A stretch of DNA of 64,000 nucleotides from Acidimicrobiia bacterium (GCA_017577575.1 PKRG01000003.1:62001-126000); one strand, 5' to 3'. Positions 42,924 through 51,597 are shown, counted from the stretch's first letter. Numbers and translations are program-made. The notes: generated from the sequence alone by a model not told the origin.

Positions 42924-43706
42924 CTAGAGAATCGGCGGCTCGGCCAACCGGTTCCTGAGGGACATCACGGTCTTGGCGTGGATCTGACAGACCCGGGACT
43001 CGGTCACGCCGAGCACCTCGCCGATCTCGGCCAGGGTCAGGCCCTCGTAGTAGTACAGGGTGACGACGAGGCGCTCCCGGTCGGGCAGGCGATTGATCGA
43101 GTCCACCAGGATCCGCCTCGTCTCCTCGGCCTGGAAGGCCGCCTCCGGGGACACGCCCGACGGGTCGGTGACGAGGTCTTTGAGCGTCACGGTGGCGTCC
43201 CCCGACCCGACCGTCTGGTCGAGTGCGGCGATGCCGAGTTGGGAGATCTCGGCCAGGTCGTTCTGGATGGTCTCGACGTCCGTCTCCATGTACTCGGCGA
43301 GCTCCTCGTCGGTGGGGCTGCGCTGGAGGGTGTGCTCGAGCTCGCCGATGGACCGCTCGATCTCCCGCGCTTTAGCCCGCACCGAGCGGGGCACCCAGTC
43401 GAGTGACCGCAGCTCGTCGAGGATGGCGCCCTTGATGCGGTTGATGGCGTACGTCTCGAACTTGAAGCCCCGCTCGGGATCGAACTTGTCGATGGCGTCG
43501 ATGAGCCCGAAGATCCCGTAGGAGGCGAGGTCGTTCTGGTCGACGCTCCTCGGGAGACCGGCGGCGACGCGGCCGGCGACGAACTTGACCAGGGGCGAGT
43601 AGTGCAGGATCAAGCTCTCGCGGACCTTCGGGTCCCCCGTCTCCTTGAACCGCGTCCACAGCTCGTCGATGTCTGACGTCTGATCGCTCTCCACGCGATC
43701 GGTCAT
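42924..43706 (-). CDS. whiG: RNA polymerase sigma factor, WhiG/FliA type
   Basis: 260 residues, a group 3 sigma factor. Region 2 has DLASYGIFGLIDAIDKFDPERGFKFETYA; region 3 follows WVPRSVRAKARE; region 4 ends with LTLAEIGEVLGVTESRVCQIH. The order yifB-dprA-whiG-rpsB is that of WhiG genes in actinobacteria. WhiG drives sporulation genes in Streptomyces and FliA drives flagella elsewhere; no flagellar or spore gene is in this window, so its regulon is open. A TACACT box lies about 30 bases upstream. Confidence 0.95.
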   Translation of the reverse strand: MTDRVESDQTSDIDELWTRFKETGDPKVRESLILHYSPLVKFVAGRVAAGLPRSVDQNDLASYGIFGLIDAIDKFDPERGFKFETYAINRIKGAILDELRSLDWVPRSVRAKAREIERSIGELEHTLQRSPTDEELAEYMETDVETIQNDLAEISQLGIAALDQTVGSGDATVTLKDLVTDPSGVSPEAAFQAEETRRILVDSINRLPDRERLVVTLYYYEGLTLAEIGEVLGVTESRVCQIHAKTVMSLRNRLAEPPIL

Positions 43707-43783
43707 GTGGTGTTCGCCTCTGCCTCGCTGGTCCGGGGAGTGTAGGACGACGGGGCCCGACCACCGCTGATCACTTGCGGCGA

Positions 43784-44614
43784 TCAGGCGAAGAAGACCT
43801 GGCCGGCTTCGATCCTCACGCTGCCCTCGGCTTCCATTCTGCCCAACAATTGCAGAACCGCCGCCGCATCTCCACCGTTCGCCTCCACGATCTCCTCCAG
43901 CGTGGCGCCCTCGTGGGGGACTTCGAGCGGCGGGCTCGTCGACGGGACGGGGCGCGGCGGGCCGAGGACCAGGCTGAGCGCTTCGATCAAGTCGTCGGCG
44001 CCGAGGACCGGCACGGCGCCGTCCCGGATCAACAGGTTGGTTCCCCGGGACGTGTCGCGGTGGACGTCACCGGGCACGGCGAACACGTCCCGTCCCTGTT
44101 CGGCGGCGAGCCGGGCGGTGATCAACGCCCCTCCTTTGGCAGCCGCCTCGACGACGACCACGGCGGCAGCGAGTGCGGAGATGATCCGGTTGCGGGCAGG
44201 GAATCTCCAGGGCTCGGGGCGGGTGCCCGGCGGATATTCCGACACTACCGCCCCGCCTGCGGCGACGAGCTGTCTTCCCAGCGCCTCGTGCTCCGGCGGG
44301 TACCACACGTCGATGCCGCAGCCGAGGACGGCGATGCCTCTCCCGTCGGCGTCGATGCAGCCGCGGTGGGCGGCGCCGTCGATTCCCCGGGCCAGGCCGC
44401 TGACCACGACCCACCCGGCCCGGGCGACCGCCCGGCCCATCTCCCGCCCGAGGCTCAGCCCGTAGCGGGTGGCCCGGCGGGTCCCGACGATCGCCACCGC
44501 CGGGCCGACGGGCAACGTCCCCCTCACCCACAGGCGCTCGGGCGGGTCGGCGATCTCTTCGAGAACCGACGGGTAGGAGGGGTCTTTGCGGGCGATTACC
44601 TCGACGCCGGTCAC
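43784..44614 (-). CDS. dprA: DNA processing protein DprA, short form
   Basis: 276 residues. The Rossmann-like core has AIVGTRRATRYG, SGLARGIDGAAHRG and GGALITARLA, and a C-terminal winged helix (EGATLEEIVEANGG) is present. The N-terminal SAM-like region of many DprA proteins is missing. The start GTG overlaps the yifB stop as GTGA. DprA loads RecA on incoming single-stranded DNA in natural transformation. The longer frame in yifB is a shadow. Confidence 0.93.
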   Translation of the reverse strand: MTGVEVIARKDPSYPSVLEEIADPPERLWVRGTLPVGPAVAIVGTRRATRYGLSLGREMGRAVARAGWVVVSGLARGIDGAAHRGCIDADGRGIAVLGCGIDVWYPPEHEALGRQLVAAGGAVVSEYPPGTRPEPWRFPARNRIISALAAAVVVVEAAAKGGALITARLAAEQGRDVFAVPGDVHRDTSRGTNLLIRDGAVPVLGADDLIEALSLVLGPPRPVPSTSPPLEVPHEGATLEEIVEANGGDAAAVLQLLGRMEAEGSVRIEAGQVFFA

Positions 44615-46074
44615 CACGATCCGCGGAGGGCCAGCGCCTCGGAGAGGTGGGGCTCGGCCACCGTCTCGGCTTCGTCGAGGTCGGCCAACGTCCGGGCGAC
44701 GCGACGGATGCGGTCGAAGCCGCGGCCGGTCAGGCCCACCCGGTCCACCGCGCGCTCGAGGAGGTCGCCGGCGGCGGGATCCATGGGCAGGGCGTCGAGC
44801 TGGGCGCGGGTCAGGTCCCGGTTGAGCGTGCCCCTCTCGGCTTGCCGCTTGCGGGCGGCCGCCACTCGGGGGGCGACCGCCGCCGTCGTCTCGCCTGGCG
44901 GTGCCTGGAGCTCCTCGGCGCTCAGCCGCCTGACTGCGACCCGCAGGTCGAAGCGGTCGAACAACGGGCCGGAGATGCGGCGCCGGTATCGGTGGACGTC
45001 TGCCGGAGAGCAGCGGCATGCCTGGATCCGGTCGCCGGCGTATCCACACGGGCAGGGGTTGGTGGCGGCCACCAGCTGGACACCGGCGGGGAGCGTCACC
45101 GACAGCCCCCGGCGGGCGATGACTACCTGGCCTTCTTCGAGGGGCTGGCGGAGGGCGTCGAGCGACCGGGCGGGGAACTCGCCGAGCTCGTCGAGGAAGA
45201 GGACCCCGTGTGTGGCGAGGGAGATCTCTCCGGGCACGACCGCACCGGTTCCTCCCCCGATCAGGGCGGCGAGGCTGGCCGTGTGATGAGGCGCCCGAAA
45301 CGGCGGGGGGTGGTCCACGCCTCGGCCCCTTCCCGCAGCCGTCCACACACAGGCCGTCTCGAGGGCCTGCTGGTCGTCGAGCGGCGGGAGCAGCCCAGCC
45401 AGCCGGCGTGCCAGCATCGTCTTGCCGGACCCGGGTGGACCGTGGAGGAACAGGTGATGGCCCCCGGCGGCGGCTACCTCCAGAGCCCGGCGGGCGAGAG
45501 GCTGCCCGCGAACGTCGGCCAGGTCGGGGACCGGAGGACGTTGGCGGCTGGCCGCCTCGACGGGCCGTCGCCGCGCCTGGCCGGCGACCAACGCCGCCGC
45601 CTCCGCCAGGGTCCTCACCGGCACGACGTCGGCTCCCGCCACCGAAGACGCCTCCGCCGCCGCTTCATCGGCCACCAGACACGGCACCCCCATCCGCGAC
45701 GCCACGATCGCCGCCCCCAGCGATCCCCTGCCTGCGCGGACCGTGCCGTCGAGGGCGAGCTCGCCCAGAGCGACGATGGGCCGGGCCGGGATGGTCCCGG
45801 CGGCACCCAGCACACACAGGGCGATGGGCAGGTCGTAGTCGGCACCACCCTTCGGCAAGTCGGCGGGCGCCAGGTTCACGGTGATGTGCCGGGCCGGAAA
45901 CGACATCGAAGACGACGCCACCGCCGCCCGGACCCGCTCTTTCGCCTCGCGCACCGCGGTGTCGGGCAGACCGCTGAGCTTGAAGACGTCCTTGGCTCCA
46001 CCCACGTGCGCCTCCACCCGCACCGGTCGCGGCTCGGCTCCGACCATCGTCACGGAAGTCGTCTCGGCGAACAT
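44611..46074 (-). CDS. YifB/ComM family Mg-chelatase-like AAA+ ATPase
   Basis: 487 residues. The N-terminal domain (KLSGLPDTAVREAKERVRAA, HITVNLAPADLPKGG) is typical of YifB/ComM. The AAA+ core has GPPGSGKTMLARRLAGLLPP and LFLDELGEF, and a C-terminal Mg-chelatase region with PCPCGY follows. ComM homologues promote branch migration during transformation, which fits the coupled dprA. The ATG is seven bases after TAGGTT on the minus strand, so this is probably the first, leaderless gene of the transcript. Confidence 0.95.
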   Translation of the reverse strand: MFAETTSVTMVGAEPRPVRVEAHVGGAKDVFKLSGLPDTAVREAKERVRAAVASSSMSFPARHITVNLAPADLPKGGADYDLPIALCVLGAAGTIPARPIVALGELALDGTVRAGRGSLGAAIVASRMGVPCLVADEAAAEASSVAGADVVPVRTLAEAAALVAGQARRRPVEAASRQRPPVPDLADVRGQPLARRALEVAAAGGHHLFLHGPPGSGKTMLARRLAGLLPPLDDQQALETACVWTAAGRGRGVDHPPPFRAPHHTASLAALIGGGTGAVVPGEISLATHGVLFLDELGEFPARSLDALRQPLEEGQVVIARRGLSVTLPAGVQLVAATNPCPCGYAGDRIQACRCSPADVHRYRRRISGPLFDRFDLRVAVRRLSAEELQAPPGETTAAVAPRVAAARKRQAERGTLNRDLTRAQLDALPMDPAAGDLLERAVDRVGLTGRGFDRIRRVARTLADLDEAETVAEPHLSEALALRGSW

Positions 46075-46087
46075 GTCGCCGAACCTA
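46075..46087 (-). promoter_or_regulatory. Leaderless promoter -10 for yifB-dprA
   Basis: TAGGTT (46087-46082, minus strand) lies seven bases before the ATG at 46074, with no Shine-Dalgarno. Confidence 0.45.
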
Positions 46088-46119
46088 CGGGCTGGAGCCG
46101 CCCCTGAACAGGGGTGCGT

Positions 46120-46503
46120 CTAGTCGAGGCCGCGCTCGGCCAGGTACTCCCTGGAGAGACGCTTGGGCGCCTGCGCGGCCCAGGCTTCGAGGATCACCTC
46201 TTCCAGGTCCTCCACCGACGCCGCGTCGAGGTCGACGAGCACGGCCGGATAGCCGTCGAAGTGCGGCGTTGTGAAGAAGACATCGGGCGCGTCGGAGATC
46301 AGAGCCTCCTTCACCCCCACGTCCGGGGTGCGGACACCCAGGATGGGGCCTTCGGGCGCCGCCTCGCCGAGGGCTTCGTAGTCGGAGCGGCGCAGCGGCC
46401 GTTCCCACGCCACCGGCTTTCCCCGCACCCGCCAGGACCCGTTCGTCTCGACGACCTCGGGCAGAGCACCGGCGATGCGCCTGACGTCTTCCCAGGTGGC
46501 CAC
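46120..46503 (-). CDS. MmcQ/YjbR family protein
   Basis: 127 residues from GTG 46503, with AGGAGG four bases upstream. The fold pattern WEDVRRIAGALPEVVE, RVRGKPVAWERPL and FFTTPHFDGYPAVLVDL matches the MmcQ/YjbR (CyaY-like) superfamily. The biochemical role of these small proteins is not established; they are often DNA-binding-like or accessory. It lies 33 bases downstream of the enoyl-CoA hydratase gene on the same strand. Confidence 0.88.
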   Translation of the reverse strand: MATWEDVRRIAGALPEVVETNGSWRVRGKPVAWERPLRRSDYEALGEAAPEGPILGVRTPDVGVKEALISDAPDVFFTTPHFDGYPAVLVDLDAASVEDLEEVILEAWAAQAPKRLSREYLAERGLD

Positions 46504-46536
46504 GTCCCCTCCTTTCGGGCCCACCCGGCCCCGACC

Positions 46537-47313
46537 CTAGCGATCTCTGAACTCCGGCGGCCTCTTGTCCACGAACGCCTGGACGCCTTCGGCGAAGTCC
46601 TCCGTCGACAGGCAGATCGACTGCGACTGCCCTTCCCAGGCCAATGCCTCGCCGAACGACACGTCCCAGCTGGCGTCGATGCCCTGCTTGATGAACATCT
46701 GCGCCACCGGGGCCCCGGAGAGGAACGACTCGGCGATCTCGGTGACCCGGGCCGTGAGGCGCTCCGGCTCGACCACCTCGAGGCACAGGCCGATGCGCAC
46801 CGCCTCCTCGGCCTCCACGATGCGCCCCGACAACGCCAGTTCCTTGGCCCGCTGCATCCCCACGGCCCGCGGGAGCAGCCACGTGCCTCCGAAATCGAGG
46901 CTGAGGCCACGACGCACGAAGATCTCCGAGAACCGGGCGCGGGTGGTGGCGACGACCACGTCGCAGCCGAGCGCCAAGTTCATCCCCGCCCCCACCGCCA
47001 CGCCGTCGACGGCGGCGATGGTCGGTTTCGTGGTGCGGTGCAGGGCGGTGGCGGCGGCGGCGACTTGTTTCATCCGCCGGTGCCGGTCGATGAGCGGGAC
47101 GTCACTCGCCATCGACGGGTCGAGCTCAGCTCCCGCACAGAAGTCCTCGCCGTCTCCGCGGATGACGAGGACGCGGGCTTCCGATCGCTCGAAGTCTTCG
47201 AGGGCTTCCCTCAGCTCGGCCCAACCCCCCGGGGGCACTGCGTTCTTGCGCCCGGGATTGGACAACGTCAGCCAGCGGATCGGACCCGCGTCCTCTGTCG
47301 ACACCCAGCTCAT
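46537..47313 (-). CDS. Enoyl-CoA hydratase/isomerase family protein
   Basis: 258 residues of the crotonase fold. The oxyanion-hole segments are GEDFCAGAELDP and AAVDGVAVGAGMNLALGCD. The catalytic acidic position near FVRRGLSLDFGGTWLLPR has Asp at one of the usual Glu sites, so hydratase, isomerase or another crotonase activity is possible. A TACCGT box lies eight bases before the ATG. It acts on acyl-CoA, probably in fatty or amino acid breakdown. Confidence 0.92.
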   Translation of the reverse strand: MSWVSTEDAGPIRWLTLSNPGRKNAVPPGGWAELREALEDFERSEARVLVIRGDGEDFCAGAELDPSMASDVPLIDRHRRMKQVAAAATALHRTTKPTIAAVDGVAVGAGMNLALGCDVVVATTRARFSEIFVRRGLSLDFGGTWLLPRAVGMQRAKELALSGRIVEAEEAVRIGLCLEVVEPERLTARVTEIAESFLSGAPVAQMFIKQGIDASWDVSFGEALAWEGQSQSICLSTEDFAEGVQAFVDKRPPEFRDR

Positions 47314-47355
47314 GGCCCGTGACGGTAACCGTCTAGGCCCGAGCAGATGGAGAAA

Positions 47356-48204
47356 TCACCGTCGGAGGCTCTCGCAGGCGATGCCGTCCTTGTTCCCGTC
47401 GAGCTTGGCGACGTCTCCGTAGTACGGGTAGTAGTACTCGAACCAGGCCTGGGCCTCTTCCCAGCTGTCGAAGTCGTCACAGTTCTTCGAGTCGCCCGGA
47501 TAGGGCGGCTTGGCCGGCTGGGTGGTCGTCGTCGATGTGGTCGTCGTGGTCGTCGGACGCGCCGGGGGCTCGATCGGGTCCAGGCCCAGGGCTCGGGACA
47601 AAAACGACGCCATCTGTTCGCGGGTCACCGGGTCGTCGGGACAGAACCGATCGTTCCTCGGCGGATTGCATCCCCTCGTGATGCCGGCGTCTGCCAGCGC
47701 GGCGATGTCCCCCGCGAACACCGAGCCGGCCGTGTCGGTGAACCAGGCGCCGCCGCCGGACAGCCCCAGGGCCCGGACCAGGAAAGCGGCCATCTGGCCG
47801 CGGGTCACGGACTCTTCGGGGCAGAAGCGGTCGTTCTTCGGGGGATTGCACCCTCGAGTCACCCCCACGGAGACCAGCCAGGCGATGTCCTCGGCGAAGA
47901 CGCTGTCCACCGAGTCGACGAACACCACCCGCTCTCCCACAACGGGGAGATCGGGCAGTGCCCGATGGAGGAACGCCGCCATCTGCCCGCGGCTGACCGG
48001 CTCGTCGGGACAGAACAGGTCGTTGTCAGGCGGGTTGCACCCTCGCGTGATGCCCGCCGCGGCTATGGCCTCGATGTTGCCCTGGTGCACCGAGGCGTCG
48101 TCGTCGCGGAACGTTCCCCCCGGGGGCAGCGCGGCGTAGGCGACGCTGCCCACCATCAGCAGCGAGGCCAGGAATCCCAACACGAAACGAGATCGTCGGT
48201 TCAT
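47356..48204 (-). CDS. Secreted protein with three Cys-SLH repeats and an Excalibur calcium-binding domain
   Basis: 282 residues. A signal peptide (1-25) is followed by three repeats (about 31-84, 94-146, 155-207), each with TRGCNPP, FCP and QMA. A Thr-rich linker (218-229) leads to a C-terminal Excalibur domain (241-280) ending in LDGNKDGIACESL, the DxDxDGxxCE calcium motif. The same repeats end the protease at the start of the window. It is probably cell-wall attached. GGGAGG lies six bases before the ATG. No catalytic domain is present. Confidence 0.9.
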   Translation of the reverse strand: MNRRSRFVLGFLASLLMVGSVAYAALPPGGTFRDDDASVHQGNIEAIAAAGITRGCNPPDNDLFCPDEPVSRGQMAAFLHRALPDLPVVGERVVFVDSVDSVFAEDIAWLVSVGVTRGCNPPKNDRFCPEESVTRGQMAAFLVRALGLSGGGAWFTDTAGSVFAGDIAALADAGITRGCNPPRNDRFCPDDPVTREQMASFLSRALGLDPIEPPARPTTTTTTSTTTTQPAKPPYPGDSKNCDDFDSWEEAQAWFEYYYPYYGDVAKLDGNKDGIACESLRR

Positions 48205-48320
48205 TGCATCCTCCCTTTCGGACCCACGGGATCGCTGTCAGCTTGGAGGTGGGACCGGCGTTCGGCAACGGGCCCTTCTTCCCATTTTTTCGGCTGCTGT
48301 GGACTGTTCGGCGGCGCGTC

Positions 48321-48333
48321 TACTGTGATCCGC
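48321..48333 (+). promoter_or_regulatory. Leaderless promoter -10 for the 48334 small gene
   Basis: TACTGT (48321-48326) is seven bases before the ATG at 48334. No Shine-Dalgarno is present. Confidence 0.45.
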
Positions 48334-48447
48334 ATGGGTTTCAACCCGTTCCGCGAGCAGAAGAAGGGCCTCCTCGACGTCGCCATGGTCGTGGCGGCGG
48401 TGGCCGTCACGATCGCTCTCGTCGCCTGGGGTTTCCTGGGAGGGTGA
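48334..48447 (+). CDS. 37-residue single-helix membrane protein
   Basis: Translation gives a short basic N-terminus (MGFNPFREQKK) and one hydrophobic helix (about 15-35) ending GFLGG. The ATG is seven bases after TACTGT, which supports transcription and this start. The next gene begins four bases after its stop, suggesting a two-gene unit. No homologue is recognised. It could be a small membrane regulator. It is only moderately certain because of its size. Confidence 0.55.
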   Translation: MGFNPFREQKKGLLDVAMVVAAVAVTIALVAWGFLGG

Positions 48448-48451
48448 TCCG

Positions 48452-48658
48452 ATGCTCCGCTGGGGACACTTCGAAGTGACAGTGACGCCTGTCCAGCCCT
48501 ACGCCGCCCGCAAGACGTACGTGTGCCCGGGCTGTGAGTCGTCCATACCTCCGGGCACGTTCCATCTCGTCGTCGTCCCCGACGAAGCGCCGGACCTTCG
48601 GCGCCACTGGCACCACGGTTGCTGGCACCGTCAGCAGAGGATGCAGCGCCGGCGGTGA
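48452..48658 (+). CDS. Small zinc-ribbon-like protein (CPGC...HWHxxCW)
   Basis: 68 residues with a metal-binding look: YVCPGCESSIPPG in the middle and RRHWHHGCWHRQ near the end, giving two Cys, then His and Cys ligands. Similar small proteins with a CPGC and HWHxxCW pattern occur in many actinobacteria, often annotated loosely as ATP/GTP-binding. It follows the 37-residue membrane protein by four bases. Function unknown. Confidence 0.75.
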   Translation: MLRWGHFEVTVTPVQPYAARKTYVCPGCESSIPPGTFHLVVVPDEAPDLRRHWHHGCWHRQQRMQRRR

Positions 48659-48659
48659 C

Positions 48660-49427
48660 TCAGGGGTCCCGGCGGGCCAGCGACCACCAAGCCCCGGCCA
48701 CCCCGAGGAGGGTCCACAGGGCCACCACCACGACGGCCCGCCCCGGAGGTATCCCCGAGCCCGGGATCATCTGGGCGAAGACGCTTCCCTCCAGGGTTCC
48801 CAGCAGGGCGGTGGAGTTGGCGGTCAGCGACACGTTGGCGTAGGGCCTCCACAGCCCGAGCAGCGACTCGCCGAACGAGAACGCCAGGGCGGCGCCCACG
48901 GCCGGGCCGACGCCGCGGAGGAGCCCCACCAGAGCCAGGCCCAGCGACACCCAGGCGACCTGCACGAGGAGCGAGCTGGCGTAGATCTTCAACCAGTCCG
49001 AGGCCGGCAGCGTGCCCTCCCCCACGCCTCCGACCGCCACCACCGCCGCCGCCCCGGCGATCGCTGCGCCTATCGCCAACCACGAGGCGCCGGAGAGCAC
49101 GAGGAGTCGGGCGCCGACGTGACGCAGCCTCCTCGCTTCCCGGGTGAGGCTGGTCGCCCAGAACGAGCTGGATATCTCCGTTCCCAGCATCATCGCCGCC
49201 AGGATCAGCGGGAACCACGTCTGGCCGATCACCTGCTGCGCGGCGATGAGATAGCCGTCGGGCTTCGGCATCGGGGCGAGCCCTTCAGCGGCGTCGGGGG
49301 CTATGCGGGGGAAGACGACGGTGAAGAACGCCATCATGGCGACCAGGACGCCGAGAATGGCCACCATGAGGAAGTAGGCCTTGCGGCGCAGCAGCTTCAC
49401 CAGCTCGGCGCGGACCAGGTACGTCAT
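48660..49427 (-). CDS. ABC-2 type transporter permease
   Basis: 255 residues with about six hydrophobic helices. The cytoplasmic N-terminus reads MTYLVRAELVKLLRRKAY, the usual ABC-2 permease opening, and a large first loop follows. The start overlaps the ATPase stop as ATGA, so the two form one transporter. The direction is probably export; substrate unknown. It faces the small zinc-ribbon gene convergently one base apart. Confidence 0.88.
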   Translation of the reverse strand: MTYLVRAELVKLLRRKAYFLMVAILGVLVAMMAFFTVVFPRIAPDAAEGLAPMPKPDGYLIAAQQVIGQTWFPLILAAMMLGTEISSSFWATSLTREARRLRHVGARLLVLSGASWLAIGAAIAGAAAVVAVGGVGEGTLPASDWLKIYASSLLVQVAWVSLGLALVGLLRGVGPAVGAALAFSFGESLLGLWRPYANVSLTANSTALLGTLEGSVFAQMIPGSGIPPGRAVVVVALWTLLGVAGAWWSLARRDP

Positions 49428-50308
49428 CCCGACGTCAGCTCCAAGAAGACCTCTTCCAGGCTCTGGTTGGCGGGCACGAGGGCCGACGGATAGATGCCGG
49501 CCTCGGCCAGCGTCTTGGCGACGACCGCACCGTCGTCTGCCGTCACCACGAGGACCGAGTCGGAGACGCGGGCGTCCAAGCCGGCGGAACGGAGCACATT
49601 CAGCGCCGCCGCCGGCTCGCCCACGGTCACGCGGATCTCGCGGGCGCCGCCGAGCAGGGTGGGCAGCGGGCCCTGGTAGCGCAGCGCGCCTCGGGCGATG
49701 ACGACCACGTGGTCGGCCAGCGCCTGCACGTCGGAGAGGTTGTGGCTCGATATGACCACGGTCTTTCGGTCCTGGTCGACCAGGCGGCGGAGTCGTTGCT
49801 TGAACGAGCTCTGCCCCGCCGGGTCGAGGCCATCGAGCGGCTCGTCGAGGAACAGCACGTCGGGATCGCCCAAGAGCGCCGCCGCCAGGGCGAGGCGCTG
49901 GCGCATCCCCTTGGAGTAGCCGCTGACCGGACGGTCGAGATCGTCGGAGAGCTCGACGAACTCGGCCAACGCCTCGATCCGCTCGTGGCCGAATCCAAGG
50001 GTGTGGGCGGCGACCACCAGGTTCTGGCGGCCGGTTAGCGGCCGCAGCAGACCGGGCTCGTCGATGATCGCCCCGACCCGCTTCACGATGCGGGCGAGGT
50101 CGTGGTCGATGGACATGTCGCCGATCCGGGCCGTCCCCTCGTCGGGGCGGGTGAGGCCCAGCAGGATCCGAAACGTCGTGGTCTTGCCGGCGCCGTTGGG
50201 TCCGAGGAAACCGGAGAGCTTCCCGGCCGGGAACTCGAGCGACAGCCCGTCGACGGCCACCGTGGAGCCGTAGCGCTTGCGTAGGCCGGTGACGACGACG
50301 CCCATCAT
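49424..50308 (-). CDS. ABC transporter ATP-binding protein
   Basis: 294 residues. Walker A is GPNGAGKTT, the signature is GYSKGMRQRLALA (KG instead of GG, usual in ABC-2 exporters), and Walker B is VLFLDEPLDGLDP. The start is at the first of two ATGs and overlaps the yraN stop as ATGA. The C-terminal regulatory region of about 80 residues resembles drug and antibiotic exporters. It pairs with the permease downstream. Confidence 0.93.
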   Translation of the reverse strand: MMGVVVTGLRKRYGSTVAVDGLSLEFPAGKLSGFLGPNGAGKTTTFRILLGLTRPDEGTARIGDMSIDHDLARIVKRVGAIIDEPGLLRPLTGRQNLVVAAHTLGFGHERIEALAEFVELSDDLDRPVSGYSKGMRQRLALAAALLGDPDVLFLDEPLDGLDPAGQSSFKQRLRRLVDQDRKTVVISSHNLSDVQALADHVVVIARGALRYQGPLPTLLGGAREIRVTVGEPAAALNVLRSAGLDARVSDSVLVVTADDGAVVAKTLAEAGIYPSALVPANQSLEEVFLELTSG

Positions 50309-50631
50309 GCCGCCGCCCTCACCCAGCGCACCTCCGCCGCCTCCGGGGTGAGGCGTATGGCGACCAGATCGACCCGGGCGGCGCCGACCCGATGGGCGAG
50401 GCGGGCTACCTGGGCGCGTTTGCGGGCGTCGAACGCGCTGAGAGGGTCTTCTCGGCCGGTCACCGTCCGCACCTCCACGACCAGGCGCGTGGTTCCTTGG
50501 CGGGCGAGGATGTCGAGCTCGCCGGGACCGACGGCGACGTTGCGAGCCAGGATCTCGATCCCGTGTCTCTGCAAGAAGCGGGCCGCCACCATCTCTCCTG
50601 TCCGTCCGAGGCGGCGGCGGTATTCGCTCAT
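50305..50631 (-). CDS. yraN: YraN family (UPF0102) endonuclease-like protein
   Basis: 108 residues. The nuclease-like core of the family is visible: GRTGEMVAARFL, GPGELDILAR and LVVEVRTV, with Glu, Asp and Glu at the PD-(D/E)xK positions. The family's cellular role is not settled. It overlaps the DUF2469 gene by four bases, an arrangement conserved in actinobacteria. Confidence 0.92.
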   Translation of the reverse strand: MSEYRRRLGRTGEMVAARFLQRHGIEILARNVAVGPGELDILARQGTTRLVVEVRTVTGREDPLSAFDARKRAQVARLAHRVGAARVDLVAIRLTPEAAEVRWVRAAA

Positions 50632-50921
50632 TCGTCCTCGGGCCGGGACAGTTCTTCGATGTTGATGTCGTTGAAGGTGAGGACCCTGACCTTGTTGAGG
50701 AAGCGGGCGGGGCGGAACATGTCCCAGACCCAGGCGTCCTCCATCACCACCTCGAAGTACAGGGCGTCGCCCTCGGTGTGACGCCTCACCTCGACGGCGT
50801 TGGCGAGATAGAAGCGCCGTTCGGTCTCGACCACGTAGCGGAACAGCGGGAGTACGTCTTTGTACTCCTTGTATATGGCCAGTTCCGATTCGGTTTCGTA
50901 GCGTTCGAGGTCTTCTTCCAT
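50628..50921 (-). CDS. DUF2469 family protein
   Basis: 97 residues matching the actinobacterial DUF2469 family: EDLERYETESELAIYKEYKD, VVETERRFYLANAVEV and DAWVWDMFRPARF. AGAGGG precedes the ATG. The family lies between lepB/rnhB and yraN in many actinobacteria. Here no rnhB gene separates it from lepB. Function unknown. Confidence 0.93.
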   Translation of the reverse strand: MEEDLERYETESELAIYKEYKDVLPLFRYVVETERRFYLANAVEVRRHTEGDALYFEVVMEDAWVWDMFRPARFLNKVRVLTFNDINIEELSRPEDE

Positions 50922-50964
50922 GGATCCCTCTCGGTGAGGATTAGCAGACGGTAGTGACAATCGG

Positions 50965-51597
50965 TCAGAGAGTGCCGAACCGGTCCAGGGGCCAGATACG
51001 CAGGATCGCCTGGCCGATGATCTCTTCGACGGGCACCGGACCGAATGCGCGGGAGTCGAGGCTGGAGTTGCGGTTGTCGCCCATCAGGAACACGTGGCCC
51101 TCGGGCACGACCTGAGGGCCGAACGTCCCGCGGATGTCGGGCTCGAGCAGGTACGGCTCCTCCTGGGGCACGCCGTCTATGTACAGGCGGCCGTCCGCCA
51201 CCTCCACCGTCTGGCCTTCCACCGCGACGACGCGCTTGATCAGGTCGACCTCGGGCCGGGAACGGACGCCCACCGCCTCGAGGATCGACCGGATGACGGC
51301 TTCCGGGATCGACTCCTGCAGCTGCTCGTCGGTCAGCGCCGGGTTGAGGACCACGACCACGTCGCCCGGCTCGGGCTCGCCGAAGCGGTAGGCGAGCTTG
51401 TTGACGATGACACGATCGTTGATCTCGATCGTGGGGAGCATCGACTCGGAGGGGATGTAGAAGGGTTGGATCAGAAAGGTCTTGACGACCACGGCGACGG
51501 CGAGCGCCGTGAACAAGAGACCCGGGAGCTCCAGCCAGAGCGGAGTCCTACGGGTCTCTTCTTCGGGGATCTCCTCCGGTCCCGCTCGCTCCTCCAA
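50965..51597 (-). CDS. lepB: Signal peptidase I
   Basis: 210 residues if it starts at TTG 51597; no ATG or GTG lies between there and the membrane helix, so the start is uncertain. One membrane helix (GLLFTALAVAVVVKTFLI) precedes the catalytic Ser in PSESMLPTI. The Lys of the Ser/Lys dyad is in DLIKRVVAVEG, and GDNRNSSLDSR is the C-terminal box. It cleaves signal peptides of exported proteins, such as the two Cys-SLH proteins here. Confidence 0.92.
   Translation of the reverse strand: MEERAGPEEIPEEETRRTPLWLELPGLLFTALAVAVVVKTFLIQPFYIPSESMLPTIEINDRVIVNKLAYRFGEPEPGDVVVVLNPALTDEQLQESIPEAVIRSILEAVGVRSRPEVDLIKRVVAVEGQTVEVADGRLYIDGVPQEEPYLLEPDIRGTFGPQVVPEGHVFLMGDNRNSSLDSRAFGPVPVEEIIGQAILRIWPLDRFGTL

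Noticed and set aside
44615..45346. Extension of the dprA frame upstream into yifB
   Set aside because: The extra 240 residues are a frameshifted shadow of YifB; GTG at the yifB stop is the natural start.
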